From the NCBI RefSeq assembly GCF_026183695.1, contig NZ_JAPFRD010000011.1, positions 718,796 to 782,795 of the forward strand: DNA of 64,000 nucleotides, given 5' to 3'. The DNA is from Alteromonas aquimaris. Its GTDB lineage: Bacteria > Pseudomonadota > Gammaproteobacteria > Enterobacterales > Alteromonadaceae. Both the position numbers and the translations under genes were made by a program. The notes under the pieces were generated by a model, which ran no database searches, was not told the origin of the DNA, and saw only the letters and a list, made by a program, of their open reading frames with translations. This document shows positions 16,816 through 25,875 of the stretch, in pieces; within the stretch, counting starts at the first letter, position 1, and each line of letters begins with the position of its first letter.

Positions 16816-17603
16816 AGTTCGAAACAAACTGTCCTGCTTTAAGTCACCTTGAAGACGGTCTCATTCTTCTCACTTTCAACGCCATAAAGACACCATTATC
16901 ATCATAGCGAAATGTTACTCGAGCTAGTAGGACTTACCTAGAATACAGTTCATCAGTAAGACGGGAACTATTAAGTGAGTAATCATCAAATAAACAATTA
17001 CAATGGCTAGCAATGTCGAATAATTGATACATTCGTCATTGCCTTGGGAACAAAAGACAAAGCAGATACAAGCAACGTCAGTGGTTGGCTTTTGGCCCGC
17101 TCTGGAAGGAGACGGGTGAGCAGGTGAATAGAGATTTCACTTCGGGAATCAGTAGGGAAGAATTTTCGTTTAGACAAGCTTCCAGCCTTTCCACCAGACA
17201 CCGTCAAGTAACAGGTATTAAGTATTTGGGAAATATGTTCTCGCCTCTGTTAAAAAAGTTACCGCACAATCCCAATTCCCACCGCTGGTGCCAGTTAACA
17301 AGGTAGCTAGCAGCGTGTTATGTGTAGCGCATTTAACACAAAAATCGATTTCATTATTGATTAAAGCTAGACTAAGATAAACATGTATACATGTCTATGT
17401 TAGCGTGGATACCTGACTCATTGAAGATGTCGCCATCATTTACGCTTTTTTGGCACAAAACATGAATAGGTTTCAATGTAGTAAAATTGTTTACGCACGG
17501 TGGTTAAGCTGTTTGGAACACATTCTAATGCAGCTTTACGTCCCCAACCGCCACCGTTTGCGTATTCAATCTTGATGTAGCAAGTCTGATAGGGAAAGTC
17601 TTC
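16816..17603. other. Long gene-free interval inside the polysaccharide locus
   Basis: 788 bases separate the export operon from the glycosyltransferase block. Reading frames are short and broken in all six frames. A 73-codon frame at 17085-17306 lacks a start context and recognisable motifs. The stretch includes a perfect 14-base palindrome at 17381-17394. It may hold a promoter for the downstream genes, a small RNA or an eroded gene; sequence alone does not decide. Confidence 0.5.
17381..17394. promoter_or_regulatory. Perfect 14-base palindrome, possible operator
   Basis: ACATGTATACATGT reads identically on both strands. It lies 210 bases before the first glycosyltransferase gene of the block. 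Perfect palindromes of this size are common dimeric-regulator sites, but no matching regulator is known here. Confidence 0.3.
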
Positions 17604-18773
17604 ATGCCTCACACTTCCAACCGCGTCGCGTTTATTATCAATTCATTGGAGGGTGGGGGAGCTGAGGGAGTAATGTGTCGACTGCTAGGCATCATGGCGT
17701 CCTATTTTCAGCGCCACCAGACGAAAGTATTTTTAGTGTTGCTCGATGACGTCCCACAGGATCATCATGCACCTGACTATGTTGAAAAAGTGGTGTTAGA
17801 TTCACAGGGTAGTTTGCTAAAAGGATACACACTTTTACAGTCCACTCTGAAAAAAATACAACCTCAATTTTGTTTTAGTTTTCTCACTCGTGCGAATGCC
17901 CTCAATGTGATGTTATCCAGCCAAATCGGTTATCAGGCTTTTATATCTGAACGGGTGGCAACCAGTAGTCATTTTGCTCATGGACTAAAAAGTATCATCA
18001 GTAAAGCATTGGTGCGCTTTATCTACCCAAGAGCGGATAAAATTGTTGCGTGTTCGGCCGGCGTAGAGGCAGATTTAGTCGCAAATTTTAATGTGCCCAA
18101 ACATAAAATGGTCATCTTGTACAATCCCTACGATATGGATGCTATTCAGGCAAAAGCCGCAGAACAGGTTGCGGGGCTACCTCAAAATCCTTATATAGTC
18201 GCCACGGGAAGACTGGTTGAAATTAAAAATTTTGCTTTACTAATTTCGTCTTTTGCCAACTCAGCCACGCCGTATGATTTGGTCATACTGGGACAAGGGG
18301 AATTAGAAGGGAGACTGAAAGCGCAAGCTGCAAAGCTAGGTGTAAAAGAGCGCGTGCATTTTCCGGGCTTTAAAAAAAATCCTTATCCCTATATCAAACA
18401 AGCGCAATTTTTTGTGGCAACGTCGAATGCAGAAGGCTTTCCAAACGCAATTGTAGAAGCAATGTGTTTAGGTAAAGCAATTTTGGCCACCAATTGTGAT
18501 TCCGGACCTGCGGAAATTATCGCTGATCAATACCCGCTAACTTTAACCGGTTTCACCCCGCAAAAATTTGGCTGTCTAAGCCCAGTTAATGATATACCCA
18601 GCTTCACACAAGGCCTCAACTTCTTAAGCAGTGAGGATAAACAAGCCCACTATGGCGCTTTAAGCCAAATACGTGCAAAGGAGTTTAGTAACGCGGTATT
18701 TGAGCGTAAGATAATAAGTATTATTGAAAATCATAATGCGAAAGAGGCTACAGCTAATGTTCGCGCTGGTTAA
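17604..18773 (+). CDS. Glycosyltransferase family 4 protein
   Basis: A 389-residue GT-B glycosyltransferase. The N-terminal acceptor domain has the loop NSLEGGGAEGVMCRLL. The donor domain contains YIVATGRLVEIKNF, LVILGQGELEGRLKAQAAKLGV, VHFPGFKKNPYPYIKQAQFFV and the nucleotide-sugar motif SNAEGFPNAIVEAMCLGKAILATNCDSGPAEII. This is the retaining GT4 layout. It probably adds one sugar to the lipid-linked repeat unit at the cytoplasmic face. It opens the second polysaccharide operon and overlaps the polymerase gene. Donor sugar and linkage cannot be read. Confidence 0.9.
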   Translation: MPHTSNRVAFIINSLEGGGAEGVMCRLLGIMASYFQRHQTKVFLVLLDDVPQDHHAPDYVEKVVLDSQGSLLKGYTLLQSTLKKIQPQFCFSFLTRANALNVMLSSQIGYQAFISERVATSSHFAHGLKSIISKALVRFIYPRADKIVACSAGVEADLVANFNVPKHKMVILYNPYDMDAIQAKAAEQVAGLPQNPYIVATGRLVEIKNFALLISSFANSATPYDLVILGQGELEGRLKAQAAKLGVKERVHFPGFKKNPYPYIKQAQFFVATSNAEGFPNAIVEAMCLGKAILATNCDSGPAEIIADQYPLTLTGFTPQKFGCLSPVNDIPSFTQGLNFLSSEDKQAHYGALSQIRAKEFSNAVFERKIISIIENHNAKEATANVRAG

Positions 18774-20079
18774 AATCCTGTTTGCGCTCATCAGCGCATT
18801 TTTTGTATATAAAACCATATCAAAGCAGTGTAATAAATATTTAGCATTTGTGATCATCGCGCTGTGGTTACGTTTTACGTTATCTGCGTTTCACAATCTA
18901 ACCTACGACCCCATTTTCGCAGGGTTTTCAATCAACGCGCTAGCTTCCATCGGCATTGCGTTTGCCGGTTTATTGTTGCTTCCACCTAAAGTCATTGCAC
19001 TGCGCTCACTGCTTTGGTTGTATATCTTTCTAGCGTGCATTGTGATTAGCGGGCTAGTGAATATGCGCCTTATGGGTCTGATAAACGTCATGGTTAAATG
19101 GTGTGTGTTCCTGGCCATTGCAGGTGCGCTTTTCATGGCAATCAGAAAAATGGGCAAAGATCTGGTACTGCGCAAAGTATTGGTTGCTTTTTTGTTACCG
19201 GTTTCACTGCAGATTATGTCGGTGATAATGGGCGAAGTAAAAGCCACCGAGGCTGATGGTTCAGCGAGCTATATTGGTGGCTACAATCATGAGGCCGCTT
19301 TCTCAATGATCATTGCCAGCTTTACCCTGGTAGTGGGACTGGTATCCTCGAAGGTGATTCGTTTCCGTGCAGCCCTTTTCGCATTAGGATGCGTGCTAGT
19401 GATTTTAGCTAATTACCGCACGTCAATTCTGGCTATTTTGCCTATGGCGGCGATGTTTGCTTTTTCGCTGGTGGAAGGAAAAGTGGCAACAAGACATAAA
19501 CCCGTTTTCTACGTGCTGTCTCTTTTTAGTATCGGATTAGCCTTTTTAGGGTTGTCTTACACCATGCAGGATCGGTTTGCAGATATATTTGTTTTTTTAA
19601 GTAGCTGGCAGGATTTGATAAAAGCGCCTGAATATTATTCTGAAGCAGAAAAAGATATTTTTTCAGCCAGGGTTTACATATGGAGTTTGTATATTCACGC
19701 TTATGTGTTAGCCGATCCAATTAATCAGATATTTGGCATGGGGCCTGAAGCGTGGAATGGCGTTTTCAAAAAATATGCTCACAATACGTATGTTTCCTAT
19801 TTATACGAGTATGGCATCGTAGGCGTGCTGGCGTTTTTCACGGCGGTGGGAAGTTTTCTCGTGCAGGCATTTAAAACTAACGATCGTAAATTTGCCTGGC
19901 TACTCTTCTCATCCATGATTGGCTTTTTAATTATGAATCTTGCCACTATGCCATTATGGAATATTGAAGGACTGCTACTGTACGCAGTATTAATTGGCGT
20001 CACCATCTCCCCTGTACATGATGCTAAAGAAGTGTCATTAAAAACTTCACCCGTGTCCTCAAATCTGGCGCGGAATTAG
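18757..20079 (+). CDS. O-antigen ligase/Wzy-like polysaccharide polymerase
   Basis: A 440-residue membrane protein with about ten or more hydrophobic helices. A large loop (about residues 270-340) contains FADIFVFLSSWQDLIKAPEYYSEAEKDIFSARVYIWSLY broken by charged residues, then GMGPEAWNGVFKKYAHNTYVSYLYEYGIVG. The H-N-x-Y/F-x-x-x-x-x-E-x-G-x-x-G pattern there is typical of the Wzy_C ligase/polymerase family. It should join repeat units on the periplasmic side. ATG 18757 is chosen because AAAGAGG precedes it; this gives a 17-base overlap with the upstream glycosyltransferase. Longer readings from 18724 or 18736 lack a ribosome-binding site. Confidence 0.85.
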   Translation: MFALVKILFALISAFFVYKTISKQCNKYLAFVIIALWLRFTLSAFHNLTYDPIFAGFSINALASIGIAFAGLLLLPPKVIALRSLLWLYIFLACIVISGLVNMRLMGLINVMVKWCVFLAIAGALFMAIRKMGKDLVLRKVLVAFLLPVSLQIMSVIMGEVKATEADGSASYIGGYNHEAAFSMIIASFTLVVGLVSSKVIRFRAALFALGCVLVILANYRTSILAILPMAAMFAFSLVEGKVATRHKPVFYVLSLFSIGLAFLGLSYTMQDRFADIFVFLSSWQDLIKAPEYYSEAEKDIFSARVYIWSLYIHAYVLADPINQIFGMGPEAWNGVFKKYAHNTYVSYLYEYGIVGVLAFFTAVGSFLVQAFKTNDRKFAWLLFSSMIGFLIMNLATMPLWNIEGLLLYAVLIGVTISPVHDAKEVSLKTSPVSSNLARN

Positions 20080-20146
20080 CAAGCATCTATAAATATGAAA
20101 AAAAGTTAAGACTAGTCGAAGTCGGGTAGTTGAGCGGGGTCAAAAT

Positions 20147-21277
20147 ATGAAATTGTGCGCAGTGGGTCTAAGAGGTATTCCGAATGTGATGGGCGGGATC
20201 GAGTCTCATTGTCAGCAACTCTATTCACGAATGGTCGATGAAGGGTTTCAGATTACCGTGATAGGACGCTCACCGTATTTACCGCCCCAGCCTGAACCCT
20301 TTCAAGGCATTGAGGTGCGTTCAGTGTGGGCGGTTAAAAGTAAATTTCTTGAGACCATTTTGCATACGTTGCTGGCAATCGTATACGCACGTTTGTTCGT
20401 TAAGCCCGACATTTTACATATACACGGAATTGGACCAGCACTTTATACCCCATTGGCAAAGTTATTAGGTTTTACTGTGATCGTTACGCATCACGGGGCT
20501 GACTATGATCGGCAAAAGTGGAATGGATTTGCCAAAACCATGTTAAAACTGGGTGAGTCACTGGCAGTACGCTTTGCGGATAAAACGCTGGTGGTAGGCC
20601 GCTCACTCACCTATAAACTGAAACGACGCTTCAACAAGCACGCCGCTAAAATCGTGTTTGTTCCTAACGGGGCCCTTACAGGAGTTGATCAAACACTCAG
20701 CGAAGATAAATTGCCGCGTGATTTGGGCGTCAAAGCAGGGAATTACATACTGGCGGTTGGGCGTCTTGTGCCAGAGAAAGGGTTTCACGATTTGATCGAT
20801 GGCTATCGCAAAAGCAAATCACCACTTAAGTTAGTGATTGTGGGCAATGCGGATCATGAAGATGAATACTCCACTAGTCTAATGGAACAGCGTTCAGGTA
20901 ATGTGATATTTGCTGGCAGACGACAGGGAGACGAACTCCATGCGCTATACAAGTTTGCGCGGGTGTTTGTGCTTCCCTCTTACCACGAAGGGCTGCCCAT
21001 CGTCGCTTTAGAAGCCATCAGTGCAGGTACTCAGGTATTAGCCTCTGACATTGATCCAAACCTGGATATCGGTTTGCCTTCTGATTGTTATTTCCCCGTC
21101 GGAGACATTCATGCATTAGCCGACAAACTGACCAGGCTTGACAGGTTAAAATTAAAATTAGCCAAGGATGCCTTTCTTGCGCGCTTTAACTGGGATGATA
21201 TTGCGCAGGAAACCAAGCAGTTAATTGAGCAAACGCTGGCAAGACCCAAAACCCAAAAACAAGCGGTGAATGAATGA
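20147..21277 (+). CDS. Glycosyltransferase family 4 protein
   Basis: A 376-residue GT-B enzyme. The N-terminus AVGLRGIPNVMGGIESHCQQLYSRM matches the DUF1972/GT4 group often annotated as rhamnosyl- or glucosyltransferase. The donor half has YILAVGRLVPEKGFHDLIDGY, LVIVGNADHEDEY, VIFAGRRQGDEL and LPSYHEGLPIVALEAISAGTQVLASDI. No signal or membrane helix is evident apart from one hydrophobic patch (LETILHTLLAIVYARLF). The stop overlaps the next gene by 4 bases (ATGA). It likely adds one sugar of the repeat unit; the specificity is unknown. Confidence 0.9.
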   Translation: MKLCAVGLRGIPNVMGGIESHCQQLYSRMVDEGFQITVIGRSPYLPPQPEPFQGIEVRSVWAVKSKFLETILHTLLAIVYARLFVKPDILHIHGIGPALYTPLAKLLGFTVIVTHHGADYDRQKWNGFAKTMLKLGESLAVRFADKTLVVGRSLTYKLKRRFNKHAAKIVFVPNGALTGVDQTLSEDKLPRDLGVKAGNYILAVGRLVPEKGFHDLIDGYRKSKSPLKLVIVGNADHEDEYSTSLMEQRSGNVIFAGRRQGDELHALYKFARVFVLPSYHEGLPIVALEAISAGTQVLASDIDPNLDIGLPSDCYFPVGDIHALADKLTRLDRLKLKLAKDAFLARFNWDDIAQETKQLIEQTLARPKTQKQAVNE

Positions 21278-22260
21278 GTGACAAGCGTCATCTGTATCTG
21301 TATCCGTTCGAACACAGCAATGCCTTCGTGGCCCGTACTAAACAGGCATTTTGTGAACTGGGCTATACTCCCCATTCATTTAAGAAATTGTTTTCTTTAC
21401 GTAACCTGAGTACGCGCAAACATAATGCGGTGGTACTTAACTGGTATGAAGATCAACCGTTCAGAAAAGGGTTGAATGCGTTTACGCGTCCATTGTTTAT
21501 CATAAAATTTTTTATCACATTAATAGGTATGCGTTTATTTAGCAGTAACGTGGTGTGGGTACGGCATAACTTTAAGCCACACAATGTACCTAAAGCCTCC
21601 TGGTTGTATCGCTTAGTAATCAGTCTGTTACAGGTGGTTGCAAACAAAGTGGTGACATTGGAATCTACACCCGAAATCAGTGCTGCGGTAGTGAAGCATC
21701 CTCTCTATAAGGATGATGCACAATTATTGTCTACTATCCATGCCCCCCAACCCCAGCCTAAATCGATTGACTATCTGTATTTTGGCTCCATCAAACCCTA
21801 CAAGCGTCTCGATTCGCTTTTGGCTGTATGGCCACAAGATAAAGCGCTCGTCATCGCTGGCTATTGTGCTGACCATAATCACGCTGCAGAATTACGCCAA
21901 CTTATTCGCGCCCGCCACTTACAAGTGACATGGAGAAACGAATTTATCAGTGACGAAGAGCTGGAAAATACGGTGGTCAGCAGTCGCTTTGTTATCTTGC
22001 CTCACGATGATAACGCAATGATTTCATCGGGAACGTTTTATTATGCTTTAGGGCTGGGAGCGAATATCATTTGTTTTGATTCAGCGTTCGCTAGAGAGAA
22101 AGCCCGTGCGTTTCCTTTCGTGAAAATTATTCAGCGTGAAAAGCTTGCTGCACAGTTAGATGCAATTGACTATGTCAACGCCAGCGATGTGTTAACAAGC
22201 GCATATCATCATTATAACGAGAAGGCGGTCGCCGATTCTTGGCGACCAGTATTAACTTAG
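21274..22260 (+). CDS. GT-B-type glycosyltransferase
   Basis: A 328-residue protein with a GT-B look. DYLYFGSIKPYKRLDSLLAVW at about residue 165 and ALVIAGYC match the donor-domain start of GT4-like enzymes. The usual ExxxxxxxE motif is replaced by RFVILPHDDNAMISSGTFYYALGLGANIICFD, as in beta-mannosyltransferase-like or GT-B variants used in exopolysaccharide loci. A hydrophobic stretch near residues 70-88 may be membrane-associated. It is translationally coupled to the GT4 gene upstream. Its tail overlaps by 9 bases with the convergent sulfotransferase gene. Confidence 0.78.
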   Translation: MSDKRHLYLYPFEHSNAFVARTKQAFCELGYTPHSFKKLFSLRNLSTRKHNAVVLNWYEDQPFRKGLNAFTRPLFIIKFFITLIGMRLFSSNVVWVRHNFKPHNVPKASWLYRLVISLLQVVANKVVTLESTPEISAAVVKHPLYKDDAQLLSTIHAPQPQPKSIDYLYFGSIKPYKRLDSLLAVWPQDKALVIAGYCADHNHAAELRQLIRARHLQVTWRNEFISDEELENTVVSSRFVILPHDDNAMISSGTFYYALGLGANIICFDSAFAREKARAFPFVKIIQREKLAAQLDAIDYVNASDVLTSAYHHYNEKAVADSWRPVLT

Positions 22261-23019
22261 CGCATTGAAAATATCGTAATCAATTTTACACAGTAAACGA
22301 ATACGTTCCATGGCCTCAGGATTCGAAGTGATGTCGCGGTAAGCTTGTTGATTAGGACTGGTATTCTGACTGGCAATGTTAATTTTTGTAGTAAATGTTT
22401 GATTAAACTTCTGCTGCCAGCGCGGCATGTCTTCAAGTGTCCCACACACCGAAAAATTACGTAAATTGGCTATGGCAGCGTCCACCACAGATTGCGGATT
22501 AGCGCGTATAGCATGGCTATCTTTTTCTCCGGAAAAATAGCGAGCGTAGGTCAGAGCAGACGAAACCGCTTTGTCAGATGCAAGGTACTGCTCCAGATCA
22601 TCTTCATGTTTTTGCCATTCGGAAGCTTTAAAACGGTTATAGACGTATTCTGAAATAAACCGTTTTACTGGATCGCGCAAGATCGTGATAAAGTGCCAGT
22701 CGTTGCAAAATTTACTGACCACCTGGGGATGGGCTACACAATGACCGTTGGTGTAACGCATTTGCGGATCATTAAGTTGAAACACCAGCTGTGTCTCGCG
22801 AGCGGTCATCATATCAACACCCAGTAATTCTGCCGCGGTTTGACTACTTTTTAAATCAATGTAGCCGGTAAATCGGGTGGCTTTTAACCACATAGGATAG
22901 GTTGAGGAGAAAATTGCTTTGGAAAGGGAAACTCCTGCACATTTGGGAACATGACAAAAGAAAATTCTGGGATAACGCGCTAAATAACTTTCTGCTCGGC
23001 GTTTCAACATTTCTTGCAT
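22252..23019 (-). CDS. Sulfotransferase (sulfotransfer_2-like), inverted within the locus
   Basis: Transfers sulfate from PAPS to a carbohydrate hydroxyl. The 255-residue protein has the 5'-phosphosulfate loop HVPKCAGVS at residues 23-31 and the 3'-phosphate motif RDPVKRFISEYVYN starting at Arg115, with Ser123. Both are hallmarks of the carbohydrate sulfotransferase family. There is no signal peptide or membrane anchor, so sulfation would occur on the cytoplasmic side before flipping. It is the only gene on the minus strand between 12 and 25.6 kb. Its 3' end overlaps that of the preceding glycosyltransferase. GGAG lies 9 bases before the ATG. Confidence 0.85.
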   Translation of the reverse strand: MQEMLKRRAESYLARYPRIFFCHVPKCAGVSLSKAIFSSTYPMWLKATRFTGYIDLKSSQTAAELLGVDMMTARETQLVFQLNDPQMRYTNGHCVAHPQVVSKFCNDWHFITILRDPVKRFISEYVYNRFKASEWQKHEDDLEQYLASDKAVSSALTYARYFSGEKDSHAIRANPQSVVDAAIANLRNFSVCGTLEDMPRWQQKFNQTFTTKINIASQNTSPNQQAYRDITSNPEAMERIRLLCKIDYDIFNALS

Positions 23020-23100
23020 GATTCTTGCTCCATTTTCTTATTATTTCCAATATGATGTGTCGAAGTCGACCGTAATGTAAGCTAACAAATTAGGGATGCT

Positions 23101-23967
23101 ATGAGTTTTACCGTTAGCGTTGTAATAACTACCTTCAATCGTCCAGCTGAACTGAAAGAAGCATTGGATGGTGTCTTCACTCAAATCGAACAGCCAAAAG
23201 AAGTGATTGTCGTTAATGATGCATCTTCCTTGCCATATAAGGATATTATCAGCGAATACGGTGAGCGGCCGGAATTTGTTTATAAATTTTTATCGACGTC
23301 CTCTGGAGCCAATAAAGCGCGTAATATTGGCGTTGATGCAGCCACAGGCGACATCATTGCCTTTTTGGATGATGATGATATTTGGATGCCAGACTATTTG
23401 CTTGAACATATAAAAGCGTATGAGAATGGCGCCGACGCAGTAGTTAGCGGCTATCAAAATTTAGGTTCTGAACGCGATGTATATGTGCAACCCACAGAAA
23501 TTGTGGACGAAAATATTCTACGCACAGGCAATCAATATTGTGGCATGAGTGGCTTTAGCATGAAACGCGAACTGGCGTTAAAAGAGCGCTTCGATGAAAG
23601 CCTGCCTAATGGCCAGGATTGGGACATGTACGTCAGGCTGCATCAGGCAGGGTATAAGCTAATGAATATTCCCAAAGCCATCTTCTATTACCGCTTTCAG
23701 AATATGGACGGCATTGGCGCCAAGGTAGCCAAAATGACGCCGGATGAAGCCGTAGTGCGTTTACGTTCGGCCGACAAGCATCGGCAGTTTTTAGGCGACG
23801 AGTATTACCGGCGGCGGGTGGCGGCACAGTTGTTAGTTTATCTGCCGCTGAAAAAGCAAAAACTCAAGTGGGTACTAAAATCAGTCCATTTAGCCGGCTT
23901 AAAAGTGACCCTTTCTCACTTGTTAAAGGTAACCACTAAGAAAATGCGGCAGCGCGCTTCTTCCTGA
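23101..23967 (+). CDS. Glycosyltransferase family 2 protein
   Basis: A 288-residue GT-A enzyme. It begins VSVVITTFNRPAELKEALDGVF and has IVVNDASS, GANKARNIGVDAATGDIIAFLDDDDIW (the metal-binding DxD) and the catalytic-base region LPNGQDWDMYVRL. The positively charged C-terminal helix (KKQKLKWVLKSVHLAGLKV) may bind the membrane. It should add one sugar by an inverting mechanism. It starts 81 bases after the divergent sulfotransferase start, so the two share a promoter region. It is followed 20 bases later by the second sulfotransferase. Confidence 0.92.
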   Translation: MSFTVSVVITTFNRPAELKEALDGVFTQIEQPKEVIVVNDASSLPYKDIISEYGERPEFVYKFLSTSSGANKARNIGVDAATGDIIAFLDDDDIWMPDYLLEHIKAYENGADAVVSGYQNLGSERDVYVQPTEIVDENILRTGNQYCGMSGFSMKRELALKERFDESLPNGQDWDMYVRLHQAGYKLMNIPKAIFYYRFQNMDGIGAKVAKMTPDEAVVRLRSADKHRQFLGDEYYRRRVAAQLLVYLPLKKQKLKWVLKSVHLAGLKVTLSHLLKVTTKKMRQRASS

Positions 23968-23987
23968 AAATTAATTTAAGGATTTGA

Positions 23988-24779
23988 ATGAATTATTACG
24001 AAGAGCAGTTTCAGGAAAAGTTTCACTATCCGGTCGAAACAGACATCACTAAAACTCTGATTATCGCTTCTACCGTGCGTTCAGGGAGCCACATGTTAGG
24101 GCATGCACTGCACGAGACGGGAGCCTTCGGCTTCCCATTGGAATATGTAAACGAAAAAAACCTAACACGTTGGAAGCAAATTTTTAATACGCGAACGGTT
24201 GGCGATACGTTAGCGCAGTTGCAAAAACACCGTACCTCTCCTAACGGTGTGTTTGGGATTAAAATTCACTATTCTCACCTGCATCAGTTCGGTGGTTTCG
24301 ACAAGCTGTCATCGTATTTCGTTAACCCTTCCTTCATCTGGCTTACCCGCGAAGACATAATCGCCCAAGCAGTTTCCTTATCCATCGCTAAACAAACGGG
24401 TGCATGGATATCTCAACAGAATGTAGAAAACGAGGATGTCACATACGATGCCAAGCAAATTGATGAGGGATTACGACGGATTATTTTCGAAAATGCGTCA
24501 TGGCAATACGTGTTAAATGCGTCCGGAAGTCACTTTATGCACGTTAACTTTACCGATGTAATATCCAATACAGCAAACGTCATTCGCAAAATAGCCGATT
24601 TCATGCAAGTAGAGGTAGATATTTCTAACGTGCCTGATAAACCTGTTACCAAAAAACAAAGTAAACACATCAATCAGCAATGGATAAAAAAATTTCAGCA
24701 GCAATTTGATGGTACTACGCCGCTAATCAGTCTGAAAAATGAAAGTATTTTTCAAAAACTTTCTCGAAAACTTACGTAA
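23988..24779 (+). CDS. Stf0-type sulfotransferase
   Basis: A 263-residue PAPS-dependent sulfotransferase resembling Stf0, the mycobacterial trehalose 2-sulfotransferase group. The PAPS loop is STVRSGSHMLGHAL at about residues 28-41. WLTREDIIAQAVSLSIAKQTGAWIS resembles the Stf0 segment R-x-D-x-x-x-Q-A-V-S. VFGIKIHYSHLHQF lies between them. It is preceded by TTAAGGA and sits between a GT2 and a pyruvyl transferase gene, so it very likely modifies the exopolysaccharide repeat unit. It belongs to a different family from the sulfotransferase 1 kb upstream, which suggests two distinct sulfated positions. Confidence 0.82.
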   Translation: MNYYEEQFQEKFHYPVETDITKTLIIASTVRSGSHMLGHALHETGAFGFPLEYVNEKNLTRWKQIFNTRTVGDTLAQLQKHRTSPNGVFGIKIHYSHLHQFGGFDKLSSYFVNPSFIWLTREDIIAQAVSLSIAKQTGAWISQQNVENEDVTYDAKQIDEGLRRIIFENASWQYVLNASGSHFMHVNFTDVISNTANVIRKIADFMQVEVDISNVPDKPVTKKQSKHINQQWIKKFQQQFDGTTPLISLKNESIFQKLSRKLT

Positions 24780-24824
24780 ACCCTTTGTCTTATCCGCAGA
24801 ACTGTATTTTTACAAGGAATAACT

Positions 24825-25625
24825 ATGCTATACCAATGGGCAGAAAACATCATACGCAAGCACCGAAAAGAGCGAGTGTTCTGGTGGGAGCCTAAGGACC
24901 AACGTCCTAACATTGGGGATTATGTGGCTTACGACCTGGTATCTCGCATTTTATCGATGAAGGGCCAGTTCATAAAAGATAAGAAAGACAGTAAACATAA
25001 ATTAGTGACGGTGGGCTCAGTTCTACACTTTGCTAATACGGGGGATACGGTATGGGGAACCGGGCTGAACAAAAAAATGGCCGATGAACGTAATCGCTTT
25101 AATGACCTGGATGTGCGTGCTGTCCGCGGCCCGCTCACCAGAGATTACCTTATTAAGCGTGGGATTGAGGTGCCCGAAATATATGGTGATCCGGCTATTT
25201 TGTTGCCCTCATTCTACCCCAAGTCCTTGATGCGAAACAGTAAGCTCAAGCGTGACTTTATCGTTATCAATCATATGAATGATGATATGGACAAATACCG
25301 AGGGTATGAAAAACATCTGGTTACGCCTATGCAGTACCCGGGTTCGTTTATCGAACAAATAGTCAATGCCGGACGGGTGATTTCCAGTAGTTTACACGGC
25401 GTTATCATCGCGGAAGCGTACGGCATACCTGCAGTTTTTTATGACTCAAATAGCGGCGAGTCCATGTTTAAATATCAGGATTATTATCTTGGGACAGGCA
25501 GAACGACTGTCCCTAAAGTGAGCAGTATTGCCGAAGGGTTGAGCTTACCGGTAATGGCCCCCCCTGACTTTACCCCTATCGCGAAGAAACTCTACTCCGC
25601 CTTTCCTTTTGATTTATGGTTGTAA
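24825..25625 (+). CDS. Polysaccharide pyruvyl transferase family protein (ExoV-like)
   Basis: Transfers a pyruvyl group from phosphoenolpyruvate to a sugar, making an acidic ketal. The 266-residue protein has PNIGDYVAYDLVSRIL near residue 28, WGTGLNKK, VRAVRGPLTRDYLIKRGI, YGDPAILLPSFY and SSSLHGVIIAEAYGIPAVF, the order of motifs in the PS_pyruv_trans family. It resembles ExoV of succinoglycan synthesis more than CsaB. AAGGA precedes the start. It is the last plus-strand gene of the modification block and would add negative charge to the polymer along with the sulfates. Confidence 0.87.
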   Translation: MLYQWAENIIRKHRKERVFWWEPKDQRPNIGDYVAYDLVSRILSMKGQFIKDKKDSKHKLVTVGSVLHFANTGDTVWGTGLNKKMADERNRFNDLDVRAVRGPLTRDYLIKRGIEVPEIYGDPAILLPSFYPKSLMRNSKLKRDFIVINHMNDDMDKYRGYEKHLVTPMQYPGSFIEQIVNAGRVISSSLHGVIIAEAYGIPAVFYDSNSGESMFKYQDYYLGTGRTTVPKVSSIAEGLSLPVMAPPDFTPIAKKLYSAFPFDLWL

Positions 25626-25875
25626 TGGTGTCCTCGACGACCCTACTCATCGCTTCAACGTAAATGGATAGACAGGGTAAGTCATGCTTTTAATATAGGT
25701 AAGTCAAGCGGTTATTGATTTCTCTAAACAAAGCATAATAGGTGCGTGCGCGCCGCTACTATCGCGCTCTGAGCTCTGTGTGGTAGCGCATTCTCTTCGA
25801 TTGGCTATCGCATAACCCTCTGCGACGTAACTTCGCACCCAGTGAATAATTGTCAAGCCAGGCCGTCTTATCACA

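Noticed and set aside
17085-17306. 73-codon frame in the long gap of the polysaccharide locus
   Set aside because: No start context, no recognised domain, and other frames look equally random.
17460-17603. Possible JUMPstart/ops element for RfaH before the glycosyltransferase block
   Set aside because: No match to GGCGGTAGCG was found; only loose GC-rich similarity.
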